NCBI GenBank assembly: GCA_022953095.1
Contig: JALJCR010000003.1
Span: 310,001 to 374,000, forward strand
Source of the DNA: Qipengyuania sp. ABI-127-1
Lineage (GTDB): Bacteria > Pseudomonadota > Alphaproteobacteria > Sphingomonadales > Sphingomonadaceae
Direction of reading: 5' to 3'
DNA length: 64,000 nt
Shown here: piece after piece, positions 1-11,691 of the stretch
Layout of the letters: each line of letters starts with the position of its first letter
How positions within the stretch are numbered: the stretch's first letter is position 1
Program-made: the position numbers and the translations under genes
The notes under the pieces: model-generated
The model's database searches: none
Seen by the model: the letters and a program-made list of their open reading frames with translations, nothing else
What the model was told of the DNA's origin: nothing

Positions 1-1
1 T

Positions 2-496
2 TGCAAGGCGGCGATCATGGCGGTCAGGCAGCTCGAGCGCGAGCTCGGCCGCGACATCCCAGTCATGATCTCGCTCACCCTGACCGACCTTTCGGGACGC
101 AACCTGTCGGGCCACACCGTGGAGGCCTTCTGGCATACGGTGCGCCATGCGAAACCGCTGACGATCGGGCTCAATTGCAGCTTCGGTGCGGAGCAACTCG
201 GGCCGCATGTGCAGCTTTTGTCCGACATCGCGGATACCTGGCTGATGGCCTATCCCAATGCGGGATTGCCGAACGATCTCGGCGAATATGACGAGGTGCC
301 GGAAACCACCGCCGCGCTGACGAAAGTCTGGGCGCAGAATGGCCGTGTGAATGTTCTGGGCGGATGCTGCGGCTCGACGCCCGCTCATATCGCGGCCATG
401 GCCAAGGCCGTCGAAGGTCTCTCTCCGCGCGTGCTGCCAAAGGTCCCTCCCGACATGCATCTTGCCGGCCTCGAACCTTTTGCACTTGCCGCATGA
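2..496 (+). CDS. Homocysteine-binding module of methionine synthase (5' end outside window)
   Basis: C-terminal 164 codons of a homocysteine S-methyltransferase (MetH N-terminal module). The zinc ligands of the family are visible: a Cys in GLNCSFGAEQL and the Cys pair in LGGCCGSTP. The reading frame is open to the window edge, so the start lies upstream. The protein ends with the homocysteine domain. The pterin, cobalamin and activation domains are encoded separately at 1025-3649, so MetH is split into two polypeptides here. Its stop codon overlaps the ATG of the next gene, which implies translational coupling. It should transfer the methyl group from methylcobalamin on the partner protein to homocysteine. 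Confidence 0.9.
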   Translation, partial: CKAAIMAVRQLERELGRDIPVMISLTLTDLSGRNLSGHTVEAFWHTVRHAKPLTIGLNCSFGAEQLGPHVQLLSDIADTWLMAYPNAGLPNDLGEYDEVPETTAALTKVWAQNGRVNVLGGCCGSTPAHIAAMAKAVEGLSPRVLPKVPPDMHLAGLEPFALAA

Positions 497-1020
497 CGGC
501 GTACGATCCGACGAAGGCGGTGATCCGCGAAGCCTGTGCCGACGACGTCGGCAGGTTGTCGCTGGTCGCCGATGCCACTTTTCTCGAAACCTTCGCAGGG
601 ATGATCTGCGGCGACGCGCTGGTGGCGCATTGCGAACGGGCACATGATCCCGGTTTTCTGCGCGACCTTCTGGCCGCGGGCGCGCGGGCATGGCTGGCGG
701 AAATCGACCGCGCGCCGATAGGTTACGCCCTGCTTACCGAGCCCGAACTCGAAGCCGCGCACGACGGCGATATCGAACTCAAGAAGATCTACCTCCTGTC
801 CCGCTTCCATGGCAGCGGGATCGCCCGCCGGCTGTTCGATGCGGCGCTGGCCGGGGCGGCGGGCCGAAAACGTCTGCTGCTCGGGGTGAAGAACGACAAT
901 CATCGCGCGATCGCCTTTTATACCAAACAGGGTTTCCGGCAGATCGCCACGCGCCGTTTCGATGTCGGCGGAACCCTTTATGACGATGTCGTGCTGGCGC
1001 GCGCCATCGAGCGGATCTGA
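493..1020 (+). CDS. GNAT-family N-acetyltransferase
   Basis: A 175-residue GNAT protein. The acetyl-CoA binding segment follows the central strand: [20 protein letters not shown] fits the family pattern of V-x-P-xx-R/Q-G-x-G/A. A later [18 protein letters not shown] stretch is the typical C-terminal part of the fold. The ATG at 493 overlaps the stop of the homocysteine-module gene, and the metH remainder starts only 4 bp after its stop, so the three genes are probably one transcript. The substrate cannot be told from sequence. Its position between two halves of methionine synthase is unusual and may be only operon insertion. Confidence 0.88.
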   Translation: MTAYDPTKAVIREACADDVGRLSLVADATFLETFAGMICGDALVAHCERAHDPGFLRDLLAAGARAWLAEIDRAPIGYALLTEPELEAAHDGDIELKKIYLLSRFHGSGIARRLFDAALAGAAGRKRLLLGVKNDNHRAIAFYTKQGFRQIATRRFDVGGTLYDDVVLARAIERI

Positions 1021-1024
1021 CACC

Positions 1025-3649
<2,625 letters not shown>

Positions 3650-3672
3650 CGAACGGCGCTTTGCGCCCATAT

Positions 3673-3712
3673 TCGGCCCAGGCTCAGATCGAAGCATAGC
3701 GTCCTGGGCCGA
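3673..3712 (+). terminator. Hairpin after metH, possible terminator
   Basis: A perfect 10-bp inverted repeat, TCGGCCCAGG at 3673-3682 and CCTGGGCCGA at 3703-3712, with a 20-nt loop, 24 bp after the metH stop. There is no T-run behind it, so it may be a weak or factor-assisted terminator that separates metH from the riboswitch-controlled gcv operon. Confidence 0.45.
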
Positions 3713-3869
3713 CGCGCGGGATGGCGGGAGAGCAATGGCCCGGATTATCGTGTCGGACTGCCATTTGCTGTGCTGCGAACCGCGTGCGATCTCAACTCGC
3801 GATTGACCGCAGGCGTACAATCGCGCAGGGCATACCGCGTCGGCTGTGGGAGCGATTCTGCGGCGGGCA

Positions 3870-4058
3870 CGCACGGGAGAGATCGGGTGGCAGCGGCCAT
3901 CCGGCGCCGAAGGAGCAACCGCCCCGGAAACTCTCAGGCTACACGGACCGTGCGGGCCATCGACACTCTGGAAAGCGTCCGGCGTTCGCCGGGCCACCGA
4001 AGGGGTAAGCGTGCTCATCTGCGCGTCAGTCTCTCAGGTTTCCCGACAGAGGGGGCAT
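3870..4058 (+). promoter_or_regulatory. Tandem glycine riboswitch
   Basis: Two consecutive glycine aptamers precede gcvT. The first runs from CGGGAGAG near 3874 through GCCGAAGGAGCAA (3905-3917) to AAACTCTCAGGC (near 3928-3939). The second starts near the GGACCGT linker, has CACCGAAGGGGTAAGC (about 3995-4010) and closes with GTCTCTCAGGTTTCC and GACAGAGGGGG (to 4056). These conserved blocks, in this order and doubled, are the signature of the cooperative glycine riboswitch that turns on glycine cleavage genes when glycine is plentiful. The expression platform is probably the stretch from 4058 to the TTG start at 4115. A direct -35/-10 pair for this transcript was not found. Confidence 0.93.
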
Positions 4059-4114
4059 GGGTTTTATGTGCGCGCACCTGCACGGGGCGCACCCATGCTT
4101 GCGAGGGACGGGAC

Positions 4115-5290
4115 TTGAGCGACGATACCGAAGACCAGATTGCCGACACCGAAACGCTGCCGCTGGATGCCTGGCATCGCCGCAAGGGCGCGCGCATGGT
4201 GCCCTTCGCGGGCTATCACATGCCGATCCAGTTCGAAGGTATCGTGGCCGAACACAATTGGACCCGGCAGCAGGCGGGTCTGTTCGACGTCAGCCATATG
4301 GGCCAGTTGCTGGTCAGCGGAGAAAAGGCCGCCGAAGAGCTGGAAAAGTTGCTGCCCGGCGCGATCGCCTCGCTGAAGCCCGGCAAGGTGCGTTACTCGC
4401 TGCTGATCGATGAAGAAGGCGGCATCCTCGATGATCTGATGGTGACCAACGCGACCCCCTGGATCGAAGGCGACGAAGAGGAAGGCACCGAAGGGCATTG
4501 GGGCGAACCGGCCTATTACCTCGTGGTCAATGGCGCGACCAAATGGGACGATATCGCCCATTTGCGCGAACATCTCGATGACGATGTTACGCTCACCCAC
4601 ATGGACGACCATGCGCTGATCGCGGTGCAGGGGCCGAATGCGGCGACCGCGCTGAACCGGGTGATGCGCAATGTCATCGACGACATGGTCTTCATGGAAA
4701 GCGTGGTTCACGATTTCGGCGAATGGCCGCTGCGTATCACGCGTTCGGGCTATACCGGCGAGGACGGTTTCGAAATCTCGGTCCCTGCCGAATTCGCCGA
4801 GAGCCTTGCCGACCGTCTCTGCGCCGAAATCGAGGTGCGCCCGATCGGCCTGGGCGCGCGCGACAGCCTGCGCCTCGAAGCGGGCCTGCCGCTCTACGGC
4901 CATGACATCACCACCGAAACCGATCCTGTGTCGGCCGATCTTGGCTTTGCGCTGACCAAGCGCCGCCGCGAGGAAGGCGGCTGGATGGGGCATGAGGCGG
5001 TGATGAAAGTGCTCGATCGCGGCCCGGTGCAGAAACGCGTCGGTCTCGCCATCGAAGGCCGTATGCCCGCGCGCGAAGGCGCATCGATCTATTCCGGCGA
5101 TACGCAGGTAGGCCGCGTGACCAGCGGCGGCTTCTCGCCCACGCTCGAACGGCCCATCGCCATGGGCTATGTCGACACTGCGCACGCCGAGGAGGGAACC
5201 GAACTCGAAGTCGAGGTTCGTAACAAAAGATTACCGGCGAAGGTGGCCAAGCTTCCTTTCGTCCCCCACCGCTATCACAGAGGAAAGTGA
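4115..5290 (+). CDS. gcvT: Glycine cleavage system T protein (aminomethyltransferase)
   Basis: A 391-residue GcvT that moves the methylene group from the lipoyl arm of GcvH to tetrahydrofolate and releases ammonia. Family features are visible: LDAWHRRKGARMVPFAGY at the N-terminus, DVSHMGQ, and the late GLGARDSLRLEAGLPLYGHD block. No ATG lies upstream of the conserved N-terminus in this frame. The TTG at 4115, with the purine-rich GAGGGACGGGA just before it, is therefore the best start. First gene of the gcvTH-PA-PB operon under the glycine riboswitch; 3 bp from gcvH. Confidence 0.93.
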   Translation: MSDDTEDQIADTETLPLDAWHRRKGARMVPFAGYHMPIQFEGIVAEHNWTRQQAGLFDVSHMGQLLVSGEKAAEELEKLLPGAIASLKPGKVRYSLLIDEEGGILDDLMVTNATPWIEGDEEEGTEGHWGEPAYYLVVNGATKWDDIAHLREHLDDDVTLTHMDDHALIAVQGPNAATALNRVMRNVIDDMVFMESVVHDFGEWPLRITRSGYTGEDGFEISVPAEFAESLADRLCAEIEVRPIGLGARDSLRLEAGLPLYGHDITTETDPVSADLGFALTKRRREEGGWMGHEAVMKVLDRGPVQKRVGLAIEGRMPAREGASIYSGDTQVGRVTSGGFSPTLERPIAMGYVDTAHAEEGTELEVEVRNKRLPAKVAKLPFVPHRYHRGK

Positions 5291-5293
5291 GAG

Positions 5294-5665
5294 ATGGCCC
5301 GATACTTCACCGACGAACATGAGTGGATCGATGTCGAGGGCGACACGGCCACCGTGGGCATTACCGATTATGCGCAGGGACAGTTGGGCGATATCGTCTT
5401 CGTCGAACTGCCGGGTTCGGGCACCACGCTCAGCAAGGGTGGCGATGCGGCGGTTGTCGAGAGCGTCAAGGCGGCAAGCGACGTCTACGCTCCGATCGAT
5501 GGCGAAGTCACGGAAGCCAACGAGGCGCTGGAAGACGATCCGGCATTGGTCAACACCGCGCCGGAAAGCGATGGCTGGTTTTTCCGCATGACCATTGGCG
5601 ACAAGTCGCAGCTCGAAGGGCTGATGGACGAGGGCGCCTATAAGAGCTTCTGCGACGGGCTCTAA
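5294..5665 (+). CDS. gcvH: Glycine cleavage system H protein
   Basis: A 123-residue lipoyl-carrier protein. The lipoylated lysine is K59 in ESVKAAS, and the surrounding [18 protein letters not shown] stretch is the standard lipoyl-domain hairpin. The start is preceded by an AGAGGAAAG ribosome site. It shuttles the aminomethyl group between GcvP, GcvT and the L protein; no gene for the L protein (lpd) is in the window. Its stop is followed within 5 bp by a palindromic repeat that separates it from gcvPA. Confidence 0.97.
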   Translation: MARYFTDEHEWIDVEGDTATVGITDYAQGQLGDIVFVELPGSGTTLSKGGDAAVVESVKAASDVYAPIDGEVTEANEALEDDPALVNTAPESDGWFFRMTIGDKSQLEGLMDEGAYKSFCDGL

Positions 5666-5669
5666 CATT

Positions 5670-5750
5670 CGTCATCCCAGCGAAAGCTGGGATCGCTGTC
5701 CGCCTGGTCGGACTTCGCTGCACCAGATCCCAGCTTTCGCTGGGATGACG
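5670..5750. repeat. 81-bp palindromic repeat, family A, copy 1
   Basis: Begins CGTCATCCCAGCGAAAGCTG and ends with the reverse complement, giving a 25-bp terminal stem. The 31-bp middle contains gctgtccgcctggtcggac. The same element, also 81 bp but in the opposite orientation, stands at 13622-13702. This copy lies between gcvH and gcvPA, so the transcript can form a strong hairpin inside the operon. It is REP/ERIC-like rather than a mobile gene, since no coding capacity is present. Confidence 0.9.
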
Positions 5751-5760
5751 GGATTCTAAA

Positions 5761-7128
5761 ATGCGCTACCTACCCCTGACCGATATCGACCGTTCGGACA
5801 TGCTCGAGAAAGTCGGCGCGCCCGACATCGATGCGCTGTTTTCGGACGTGCCCGAGGAAGCGCGGCTTTCCGGCCCGATCGAGGGCCTGCCGATGCATGC
5901 CAGCGAGATGGCTGTCGAAAAACATATGCGACGGCTGTCGAAGAAGAACCTCGCGGCTTCCGATGCGGCGTTTTTCCTGGGGGCAGGGGCTTACAAGCAT
6001 CACATCCCGGCCAGCGTCGATCACATCATCCAGCGCGGCGAGTTCCTGACCGCCTACACGCCCTACCAGCCGGAAATCGCGCAGGGCACGCTGCAGATGC
6101 TGTTCGAGTTTCAGACGCAGGTCGCGCGGCTTTATGGCTGCGCGGTGGCCAATGCTTCGATGTACGATGGCTCGACCGCCTGCTGGGAAGCGGTGGCGAT
6201 GGCCGGACGCGTGGCCCGCGGCAAGAAACGCAAGGTCGTGCTCTCCGGCGCGCTTCATCCGCACTATGCCGAAGTTGTGCGCACCATGGCGAAGTTTACC
6301 GAGGACGAGATCGCCGATGCCCCGCCGAGCCTGGCGGCGAAGCCCGATGACGACGGTCTGATCGCCCGGATCGACGAGAACACGAGCTGCGTCGTGGTGC
6401 AGTATCCCGACATTCTTGGCCGCTTGCCGGACCTCGCCAAAATCGCCGAGGCGGCGCATGAAAAAGGCGCGTTGCTCATCGCGGTCAATACCGAACCCGT
6501 CGCCCTGGGCGTGGTCAAGTCGCCGGGCGAACTCGGCGCGGATATCGTTGTTGGCGAAGGTCAGTCTATCGGCGTCGGCCTCCAGTTCGGCGGCCCCTAT
6601 CTCGGCCTCTTCGCGGTGCGCGACCCAAAACACGTTCGCATGATGCCCGGGCGGCTGTGCGGCGAGACGGTGGACGCGGAAGGCAAGCGCGGTTTCGTGC
6701 TCACACTTTCGACCCGCGAGCAGCACATCCGCCGCGAGAAGGCGACCAGCAATATCTGCACCAATTCGGGCCTCTGCGCGCTCGCCTTCAGTGTTCACAT
6801 GACTCTGCTGGGCGAAAAGGGCCTGCGCCAGATGGCAATGGAAAACCATCGTCTCGCCTGCCTTGCCGCCGACAGACTGGCCAGGGTGCCCGGCGTGACG
6901 TTGCTCAACGACAGTTTCTTCAACGAATTCACCATCAGGCTCGGCACGGATGCCCGCAAGATCGTGCGCGCGCTGGCCGATAAGGGTGTGCTGGCGGGCG
7001 TCTCGCTCGGTCGGCTCTTCCCCGACAATCCCGAACTCGCCGACGGCCTGCTCGTCGCGGTGACCGAGACCACGAGCGAAGACGATATCGAAACGCTCGC
7101 CTCCGCTCTTGAAGGAGAACTGGCATGA
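5761..7128 (+). CDS. gcvPA: Glycine dehydrogenase (decarboxylating) subunit 1
   Basis: A 455-residue alpha subunit of the two-subunit P protein. The N-terminus [15 protein letters not shown] and the block [13 protein letters not shown]-like [18 protein letters not shown] are typical of the family. The PLP lysine is on the partner subunit. The start overlaps no other gene; its leader is the end of the 81-bp repeat. The stop overlaps the ATG of gcvPB (ATGA), so the two subunits are probably translated in step. Confidence 0.95.
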   Translation: MRYLPLTDIDRSDMLEKVGAPDIDALFSDVPEEARLSGPIEGLPMHASEMAVEKHMRRLSKKNLAASDAAFFLGAGAYKHHIPASVDHIIQRGEFLTAYTPYQPEIAQGTLQMLFEFQTQVARLYGCAVANASMYDGSTACWEAVAMAGRVARGKKRKVVLSGALHPHYAEVVRTMAKFTEDEIADAPPSLAAKPDDDGLIARIDENTSCVVVQYPDILGRLPDLAKIAEAAHEKGALLIAVNTEPVALGVVKSPGELGADIVVGEGQSIGVGLQFGGPYLGLFAVRDPKHVRMMPGRLCGETVDAEGKRGFVLTLSTREQHIRREKATSNICTNSGLCALAFSVHMTLLGEKGLRQMAMENHRLACLAADRLARVPGVTLLNDSFFNEFTIRLGTDARKIVRALADKGVLAGVSLGRLFPDNPELADGLLVAVTETTSEDDIETLASALEGELA

Positions 7129-8696
7129 ACGCGCCCAACGCCTCCGGCTGGAAGCCCGGCACCCCGGTCGAAGGGCACAATGCGATGAGCGGTCCTGACA
7201 CCGCCACCGGCAACCGCGCGCTGATGCTCGAAGAACCGCTGATCTTCGAGATCGGTCATGCTGAAACGACCGGCGTAGACCTGCCCGAACCGCAGGGCGG
7301 CGCGAACCGCCTCGGCGGGTTCGACCGGGCCGAGACCATCGGCTTGCCCGGCCTCTCCGAACCCGAAACGGTACGGCATTACACGCGCCTCAGCCGCCAG
7401 AACTATGCCATCGACCTTGGCCTCTTCCCGCTCGGCTCGTGCACGATGAAGCACAATCCGCGCCTCAACGAGAAAGTCGCGCGCATGCCCGGCTTTGCCG
7501 ATGTCCATCCCTTGCAGCCGGTCGACACGGTGCGCGGTGCGCTCGAAGTCATCAACGAGCTGGCCCGCTGGCTGATCGACCTCACCGGCATGCACGGCGT
7601 TGCGATGAGCCCCAAGGCGGGCGCGCATGGCGAGCTGTGCGGCATCCTGTGCATCCGTGCTGCTCTCGAGGCGCGTGGCGATGCGCGCGAGGTCATTCTT
7701 GTGCCCGAAAGCGCGCATGGCACCAATCCGGCCACCGCCGCTTTTGCAGGCTACAAGGTCGAGGACATCCCGGCGACGCCCGCGGGCCGGGTGGATCTGG
7801 AAGCATTGAAGGCGCGGCTCGGCCCCGATGTTGCCGGGGTGATGATCACCAATCCCAACACGTGCGGCCTGTTCGAGCCCGACATGAAGGCGATCTCCGA
7901 TGCGGTCCACGAAGCGGGTGGCTTCGTCTATTGCGACGGGGCGAATTTCAACGCCATCGTCGGCAAGGTGCGCCCGGGCGATCTCGGCGTCGATGCCATG
8001 CACATCAACCTGCACAAGACCTTCTCCACCCCGCATGGTGGCGGTGGGCCGGGTTCCGGCCCGGTGGTGCTGTCAGAGGCGCTCGCGCCCTACGGACCCC
8101 TGCCATTCACGGCGCGTGACGGCGACGGCGTGGTTCATCTCGTCGAGGAAGAGAACGCGGCCGAGTTCGAGCATACCAAGGCGTTCGGCCGCATGACCGC
8201 CTTTCACGGACAGATGGGCATGTTCACCCGCGCACTGGCCTATATGCTCAGCCACGGCGCCGACGGGCTGAAGCAGGTTGCCGAGGACGCGGTGCTCAAT
8301 GCAAATTACGTGCTGCGCAGCCTGGAAGATGTGCTCGACGCGCCCTTTGGCCATAGCGGGCCGTGCATGCACGAGGCGTTGTTCAGCGACAAAGGCTTCG
8401 CCGAAGGCCTCTCCACACTCGATCTCGCCAAGGCGCTGATCGACGAGGGCTATCACCCGATGACCATGTACTTCCCGCTGGTGGTGCATGGCGCGATGCT
8501 GGTCGAGCCGACGGAGACCGAGAGCAAGGCGGCGCTCGACCAGTTCATCATGGCCCTGCGCAGCGTTGCCGAACGGGTCAAGTCGGGGGATGAAAGCCTC
8601 AAGACCGCGCCGCATTATGCGCCGCGGCGCCGCCTCGACGAAACGCAGGCGGCGAGAAAGCCGATCCTGGCCTGGAACGATCCCGACATGGTCTGA
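7125..8696 (+). CDS. gcvPB: Glycine dehydrogenase (decarboxylating) subunit 2
   Basis: A 523-residue beta subunit of the P protein with the PLP-binding lysine in [19 protein letters not shown] (near residue 295). It decarboxylates glycine and loads the aminomethyl group onto GcvH. Last gene of the riboswitch-controlled operon, starting inside the gcvPA stop. The two-subunit form of GcvP is common in alphaproteobacteria of this group, in contrast to the fused enterobacterial protein. Confidence 0.96.
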   Translation: MNAPNASGWKPGTPVEGHNAMSGPDTATGNRALMLEEPLIFEIGHAETTGVDLPEPQGGANRLGGFDRAETIGLPGLSEPETVRHYTRLSRQNYAIDLGLFPLGSCTMKHNPRLNEKVARMPGFADVHPLQPVDTVRGALEVINELARWLIDLTGMHGVAMSPKAGAHGELCGILCIRAALEARGDAREVILVPESAHGTNPATAAFAGYKVEDIPATPAGRVDLEALKARLGPDVAGVMITNPNTCGLFEPDMKAISDAVHEAGGFVYCDGANFNAIVGKVRPGDLGVDAMHINLHKTFSTPHGGGGPGSGPVVLSEALAPYGPLPFTARDGDGVVHLVEEENAAEFEHTKAFGRMTAFHGQMGMFTRALAYMLSHGADGLKQVAEDAVLNANYVLRSLEDVLDAPFGHSGPCMHEALFSDKGFAEGLSTLDLAKALIDEGYHPMTMYFPLVVHGAMLVEPTETESKAALDQFIMALRSVAERVKSGDESLKTAPHYAPRRRLDETQAARKPILAWNDPDMV

Positions 8697-8700
8697 CGCG

Positions 8701-8725
8701 AGGGGGCGCGCGGCTGGCGCCCCCT
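8701..8725. terminator. Hairpin between convergent gcvPB and flippase gene
   Basis: Perfect 9-bp stem AGGGGGCGC / GCGCCCCCT with a 7-nt loop, 4 bp after the gcvPB stop and in the gap between two convergent genes. There is no clear T-run on either side, so this is a terminator by position and stem strength only. Confidence 0.5.
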
Positions 8726-8806
8726 GTCTGCCGCGTTGGGCCAGCAAGGCAGGATCGGTTTGTCCGATCGCCGCAACCCGGGCCGCAACCCGTCCTCGGC
8801 CATCCC

Positions 8807-10075
8807 CTAGGCTTTCGGCGGGAGATCGGCCTTCGGTTTGACGGTGATGGTGATCTGCGAAAGCGAGATGATCGCCACCCAGAAGCCGATCACCGACAGG
8901 GCGGAGGAGCCGAGCACGGTGAAGGCTGCACCCTTGGTTCCGTTCCAGCCCATGGCCACATCGAGCAGCGCCAGCCCGATAAGCGTGGGAACCGCACGGA
9001 TGAAGAATGCCGTCCCCGCCCGGCCCGCGCTGACCAGAAGCGATTCCAGGCTTGCCCCGACCAGTTCGATCGCCCCGGCAATGGCGAGGATGACCATCGT
9101 CCAGAATACGCGGAATTCCGGCCCGGCGATCAGAGCCAGGGCGGTCCGGCCGAAGAACAGCGTTACCAGAACCGCGAGCACCCCGGCGATCAGGGCGATG
9201 TTCGCCATACGCCGGGCCATGTCGTGCGCGTTATCCTGGGCGTGAACCAGCTCCGGGTAGATGGCCTTCGATACGGTTTGCGCCAGGCTGACGAGCGCCT
9301 GTCCCAACTGGCTGGCGACACGGAAGCCGCCCGCGGCCGTTTCGCCGCCTATGGCGCCGACCAGCAGGATCAGGACCTGCTTCGATCCGACGTTGAGACT
9401 GCCCGACATATTGGTCGACCAGACAAACCGCCAGGCGCCGGGATGCGCGCGCGGAATGCGGGTGAAGCTGATACGCGACAGGTCGATCTTTTCCTGTTTC
9501 GAAGCCGCGATCCACAGCGCCGTCGCCACCGCGATTTCTGCCGCCGCCCAGGCCAGAACGAAGCCCGTGACCGTGGGCATGGCCACCGCCGCGATTCCGG
9601 CACCGGCTGCGCGCACAATCGGCTGAACCGATTCCGCCGCCGTAGCCCTTGCATAGGCAAAGCGCAGGCGCAGCAGCCCCGTGGGCGTGGTTCGGATCGA
9701 CAACAGGGCGACCACGCAATAGCCGAATGCGACCGGAAGCAATTCCGCAGGCAGGGGCAGCCATAATGGGGCGCTCCAGACCAGCGCAGCCGCCAGCACC
9801 AGGCCAAGCGCGACCGACAGCATATCGAGCGCGATCGCGAAGCCGGTTGCATCGCCGGGGCCGTCTTCGCCGACGCCCCAGCGCACCACGAATTGCCAGG
9901 TCTGGAAATTGGCGAGCCCGGTCACCGTCTGGCCGAGCGCCAGAATGATGGCGAAATAGCCGAAATGATCGAGGCCCAGCGTCCGTGTGGCCAAGGCGAG
10001 ATAGACGATGCTCAGCACGGCATTGACACCGCGCCCCGTCAGGAGCCAGCCGATATTGCGGATCAGACGGTGCAT
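8807..10075 (-). CDS. Polysaccharide/lipid-linked oligosaccharide flippase-like membrane protein
   Basis: A 422-residue integral membrane protein with about twelve hydrophobic segments and the N-terminal pattern of the MVF/Wzx superfamily (NIGWLLTGRGVNAVLSIVYL, then LGLDHFGYFAII). Proteins of this type move lipid-linked sugars across the inner membrane for polysaccharide assembly. The gene ends an apparent two-gene operon: it starts 16 bp after the nucleotidyltransferase stop. No glycosyltransferases are adjacent, so the exact glycan is unknown. Confidence 0.8.
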   Translation of the reverse strand: MHRLIRNIGWLLTGRGVNAVLSIVYLALATRTLGLDHFGYFAIILALGQTVTGLANFQTWQFVVRWGVGEDGPGDATGFAIALDMLSVALGLVLAAALVWSAPLWLPLPAELLPVAFGYCVVALLSIRTTPTGLLRLRFAYARATAAESVQPIVRAAGAGIAAVAMPTVTGFVLAWAAAEIAVATALWIAASKQEKIDLSRISFTRIPRAHPGAWRFVWSTNMSGSLNVGSKQVLILLVGAIGGETAAGGFRVASQLGQALVSLAQTVSKAIYPELVHAQDNAHDMARRMANIALIAGVLAVLVTLFFGRTALALIAGPEFRVFWTMVILAIAGAIELVGASLESLLVSAGRAGTAFFIRAVPTLIGLALLDVAMGWNGTKGAAFTVLGSSALSVIGFWVAIISLSQITITVKPKADLPPKA

Positions 10076-10091
10076 CGGTCCGGTGTGGGTA

Positions 10092-10901
10092 TCAGGCAGT
10101 CGCCAGCCGCTTGACGAGCAGCTTTTCCGTCACTTCGAAGGTGCGTTCGTTATCGACGTCGATCGCACAGTAACCGTGGTTCATCACCAGCGGCTTGAGT
10201 TCGAATCCGAACCGGCGCGAGACTTGGGCGAACAGCTTTTCCTTCGTGCCCCAGCCGAGGAAGAAACGGATCAGATTGACCACGCCGAAAGCCTTGGCGA
10301 TGCGGCCGGGAAATTTCACGAACTGGCCGCCGCCCCGCATGATCTCCGCGGCGGAAAGCGCCTTGGCATTGCCGATCCAGTAGGCGTTGCAGTTCGAATA
10401 CCCGCCATCGGAGAATTCATAGAACTTGGCCTGTCCCTGCGGATCGGCCGCGATCACGTCTTCCTTGCGCGCCAATGCGGCGGCCGCACCGGCGCCGCTG
10501 GCGCTCGCCTTGTCGGCGAACTCGGTAAAATCCTCGGGCAGCCACAGGCAATTGTCGGCCGTGGTGATGAGGATCGGATAGCTTGCGCCCTCGGCTCCGG
10601 CGAAAACGCTGTCGACGAGGTTGAAGGCACCCGGCTTGAATACCAGACGGCCTTCATCGACCAGCTTGGCGATCGAGGGAATCGCTGCGATTTCGTCCGG
10701 CTCGTGCGCGACCACGCGGATTTCGCCGATGCGCGGGCTGGCCGCGACGTTCATCACCACGCGCTCGATCATTGGCATGCCGCCGACCGGAACCACGCAT
10801 TTCTGGGCCACGCCGGCACGCTCGGCAAGCGGATCGAGCACACCCGAACGCTTTCCCGCCATGATGAGTGCGGTGACCTTGCCCTTGTTCTCGTCAGTCA
10901 T
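10092..10901 (-). CDS. Nucleotidyltransferase-fold (NTP_transferase) protein
   Basis: A 269-residue protein with the Rossmann-like nucleotidyltransferase start (ALIMAGKRSGVLDPLAERAG followed by KCVVPVGGMPMIERV) and a metal-binding aspartate block (ILITTADNCLW). This resembles MobA/IspD-type sugar or alcohol nucleotidyltransferases. The ATG at 10901 was chosen because the fold begins at once (VTALIMAG); longer forms extend into the divergent gene's leader. With the flippase downstream, a role in making an activated head group or sugar for an envelope lipid is a reasonable inference. Confidence 0.75.
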   Translation of the reverse strand: MTDENKGKVTALIMAGKRSGVLDPLAERAGVAQKCVVPVGGMPMIERVVMNVAASPRIGEIRVVAHEPDEIAAIPSIAKLVDEGRLVFKPGAFNLVDSVFAGAEGASYPILITTADNCLWLPEDFTEFADKASASGAGAAAALARKEDVIAADPQGQAKFYEFSDGGYSNCNAYWIGNAKALSAAEIMRGGGQFVKFPGRIAKAFGVVNLIRFFLGWGTKEKLFAQVSRRFGFELKPLVMNHGYCAIDVDNERTFEVTEKLLVKRLATA

Positions 10902-10965
10902 GGCCGGGCAGATAGGCCCGAATCGCGCGGTTGTCACGGTCTGGCAGTTGCGGCACGAGGCGCCG

Positions 10966-11691
10966 ATGCGGATCATCTTTTCTCGCAAGGGCTTCGACAG
11001 CGCGGCGGGCGGCGGGCCTTCGCCGATCGTCGCTGGCCGTCCGGTGAGCCTGCCGATCCCGGCAGGGGCTGCCTCGCGCACCACTTATGGCGATCTGGGA
11101 CTGGGCGCATATGCCGCGACGGCCAGCCGCGGGCGCCTGGGCGCGGAGGATTTGTGCCACCACGATCCGATGTTCCTTGCGGACGGCACCTGCCTGTTCG
11201 GCCAGTGCGGTGCGGCGCAGACGCATCTGGCCAATCAGGGCGTCGGGATAGGCGATGTGTTCCTGTTCTTCGGCCTGTTCCGCGAGGAAGGCGGTGAGCC
11301 GCATCACCGCATATTCGGCTATCTCGAAGTCGAGGAGATTGCCGTGCTCGGCGACGGTGTGCCCGGCCATCTGGTGGAGCATGGCCACCCGCATGCCCTC
11401 GCGCTGCACGCTGCCAATGATGTCATCTATGCCGGATCCGGCGAGGAGGCGCACCATGCCAGTGATGGATTGCGACTGACCGTGGCAGGCGGTCCGCCGT
11501 CGCTGTGGAACCGCCCCGGCTGGCTGAAACGGGGTGGGCTCAGCTATCACGACCGCGCCGACCGCTGGCTGCGCGGCGGACGCCTCAGAAGTGTCGCGCG
11601 CGGGCAGGAATTCGTCGCCGATGTCGGGCGCCGCAAGACCCCGCGCGAATGGCTCGCGCGGGTGCTGGCAGAGATCAGAGCGTCTCGATGA
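10966..11691 (+). CDS. Nmad3-type putative nucleotide-modification-associated protein
   Basis: A 241-residue protein that begins MRIIFSRKGFDSAAGGGPSP followed by VSLPIP, the characteristic start of the Nmad3 family (putative nucleotide modification associated domain 3). It also has GDVFLFFGLF and VPGHLVEHGHPHAL blocks. The family was proposed from genome context; a biochemical function is not settled. The gene is divergent from the nucleotidyltransferase (64 bp apart) and its 3' end overlaps mmsB by 17 bp tail to tail. ATG at 10966 is the first residue of the conserved start. Confidence 0.75.
   Translation: MRIIFSRKGFDSAAGGGPSPIVAGRPVSLPIPAGAASRTTYGDLGLGAYAATASRGRLGAEDLCHHDPMFLADGTCLFGQCGAAQTHLANQGVGIGDVFLFFGLFREEGGEPHHRIFGYLEVEEIAVLGDGVPGHLVEHGHPHALALHAANDVIYAGSGEEAHHASDGLRLTVAGGPPSLWNRPGWLKRGGLSYHDRADRWLRGGRLRSVARGQEFVADVGRRKTPREWLARVLAEIRASR

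Noticed and set aside
3803-3821. TTGACC and TACAAT as a promoter before the riboswitch
   Set aside because: Spacing is only 7 bp, not the usual 16-18.
5670-5750. CRISPR-like repeat
   Set aside because: Single palindrome with no spacer pattern; the second copy is 8 kb away.
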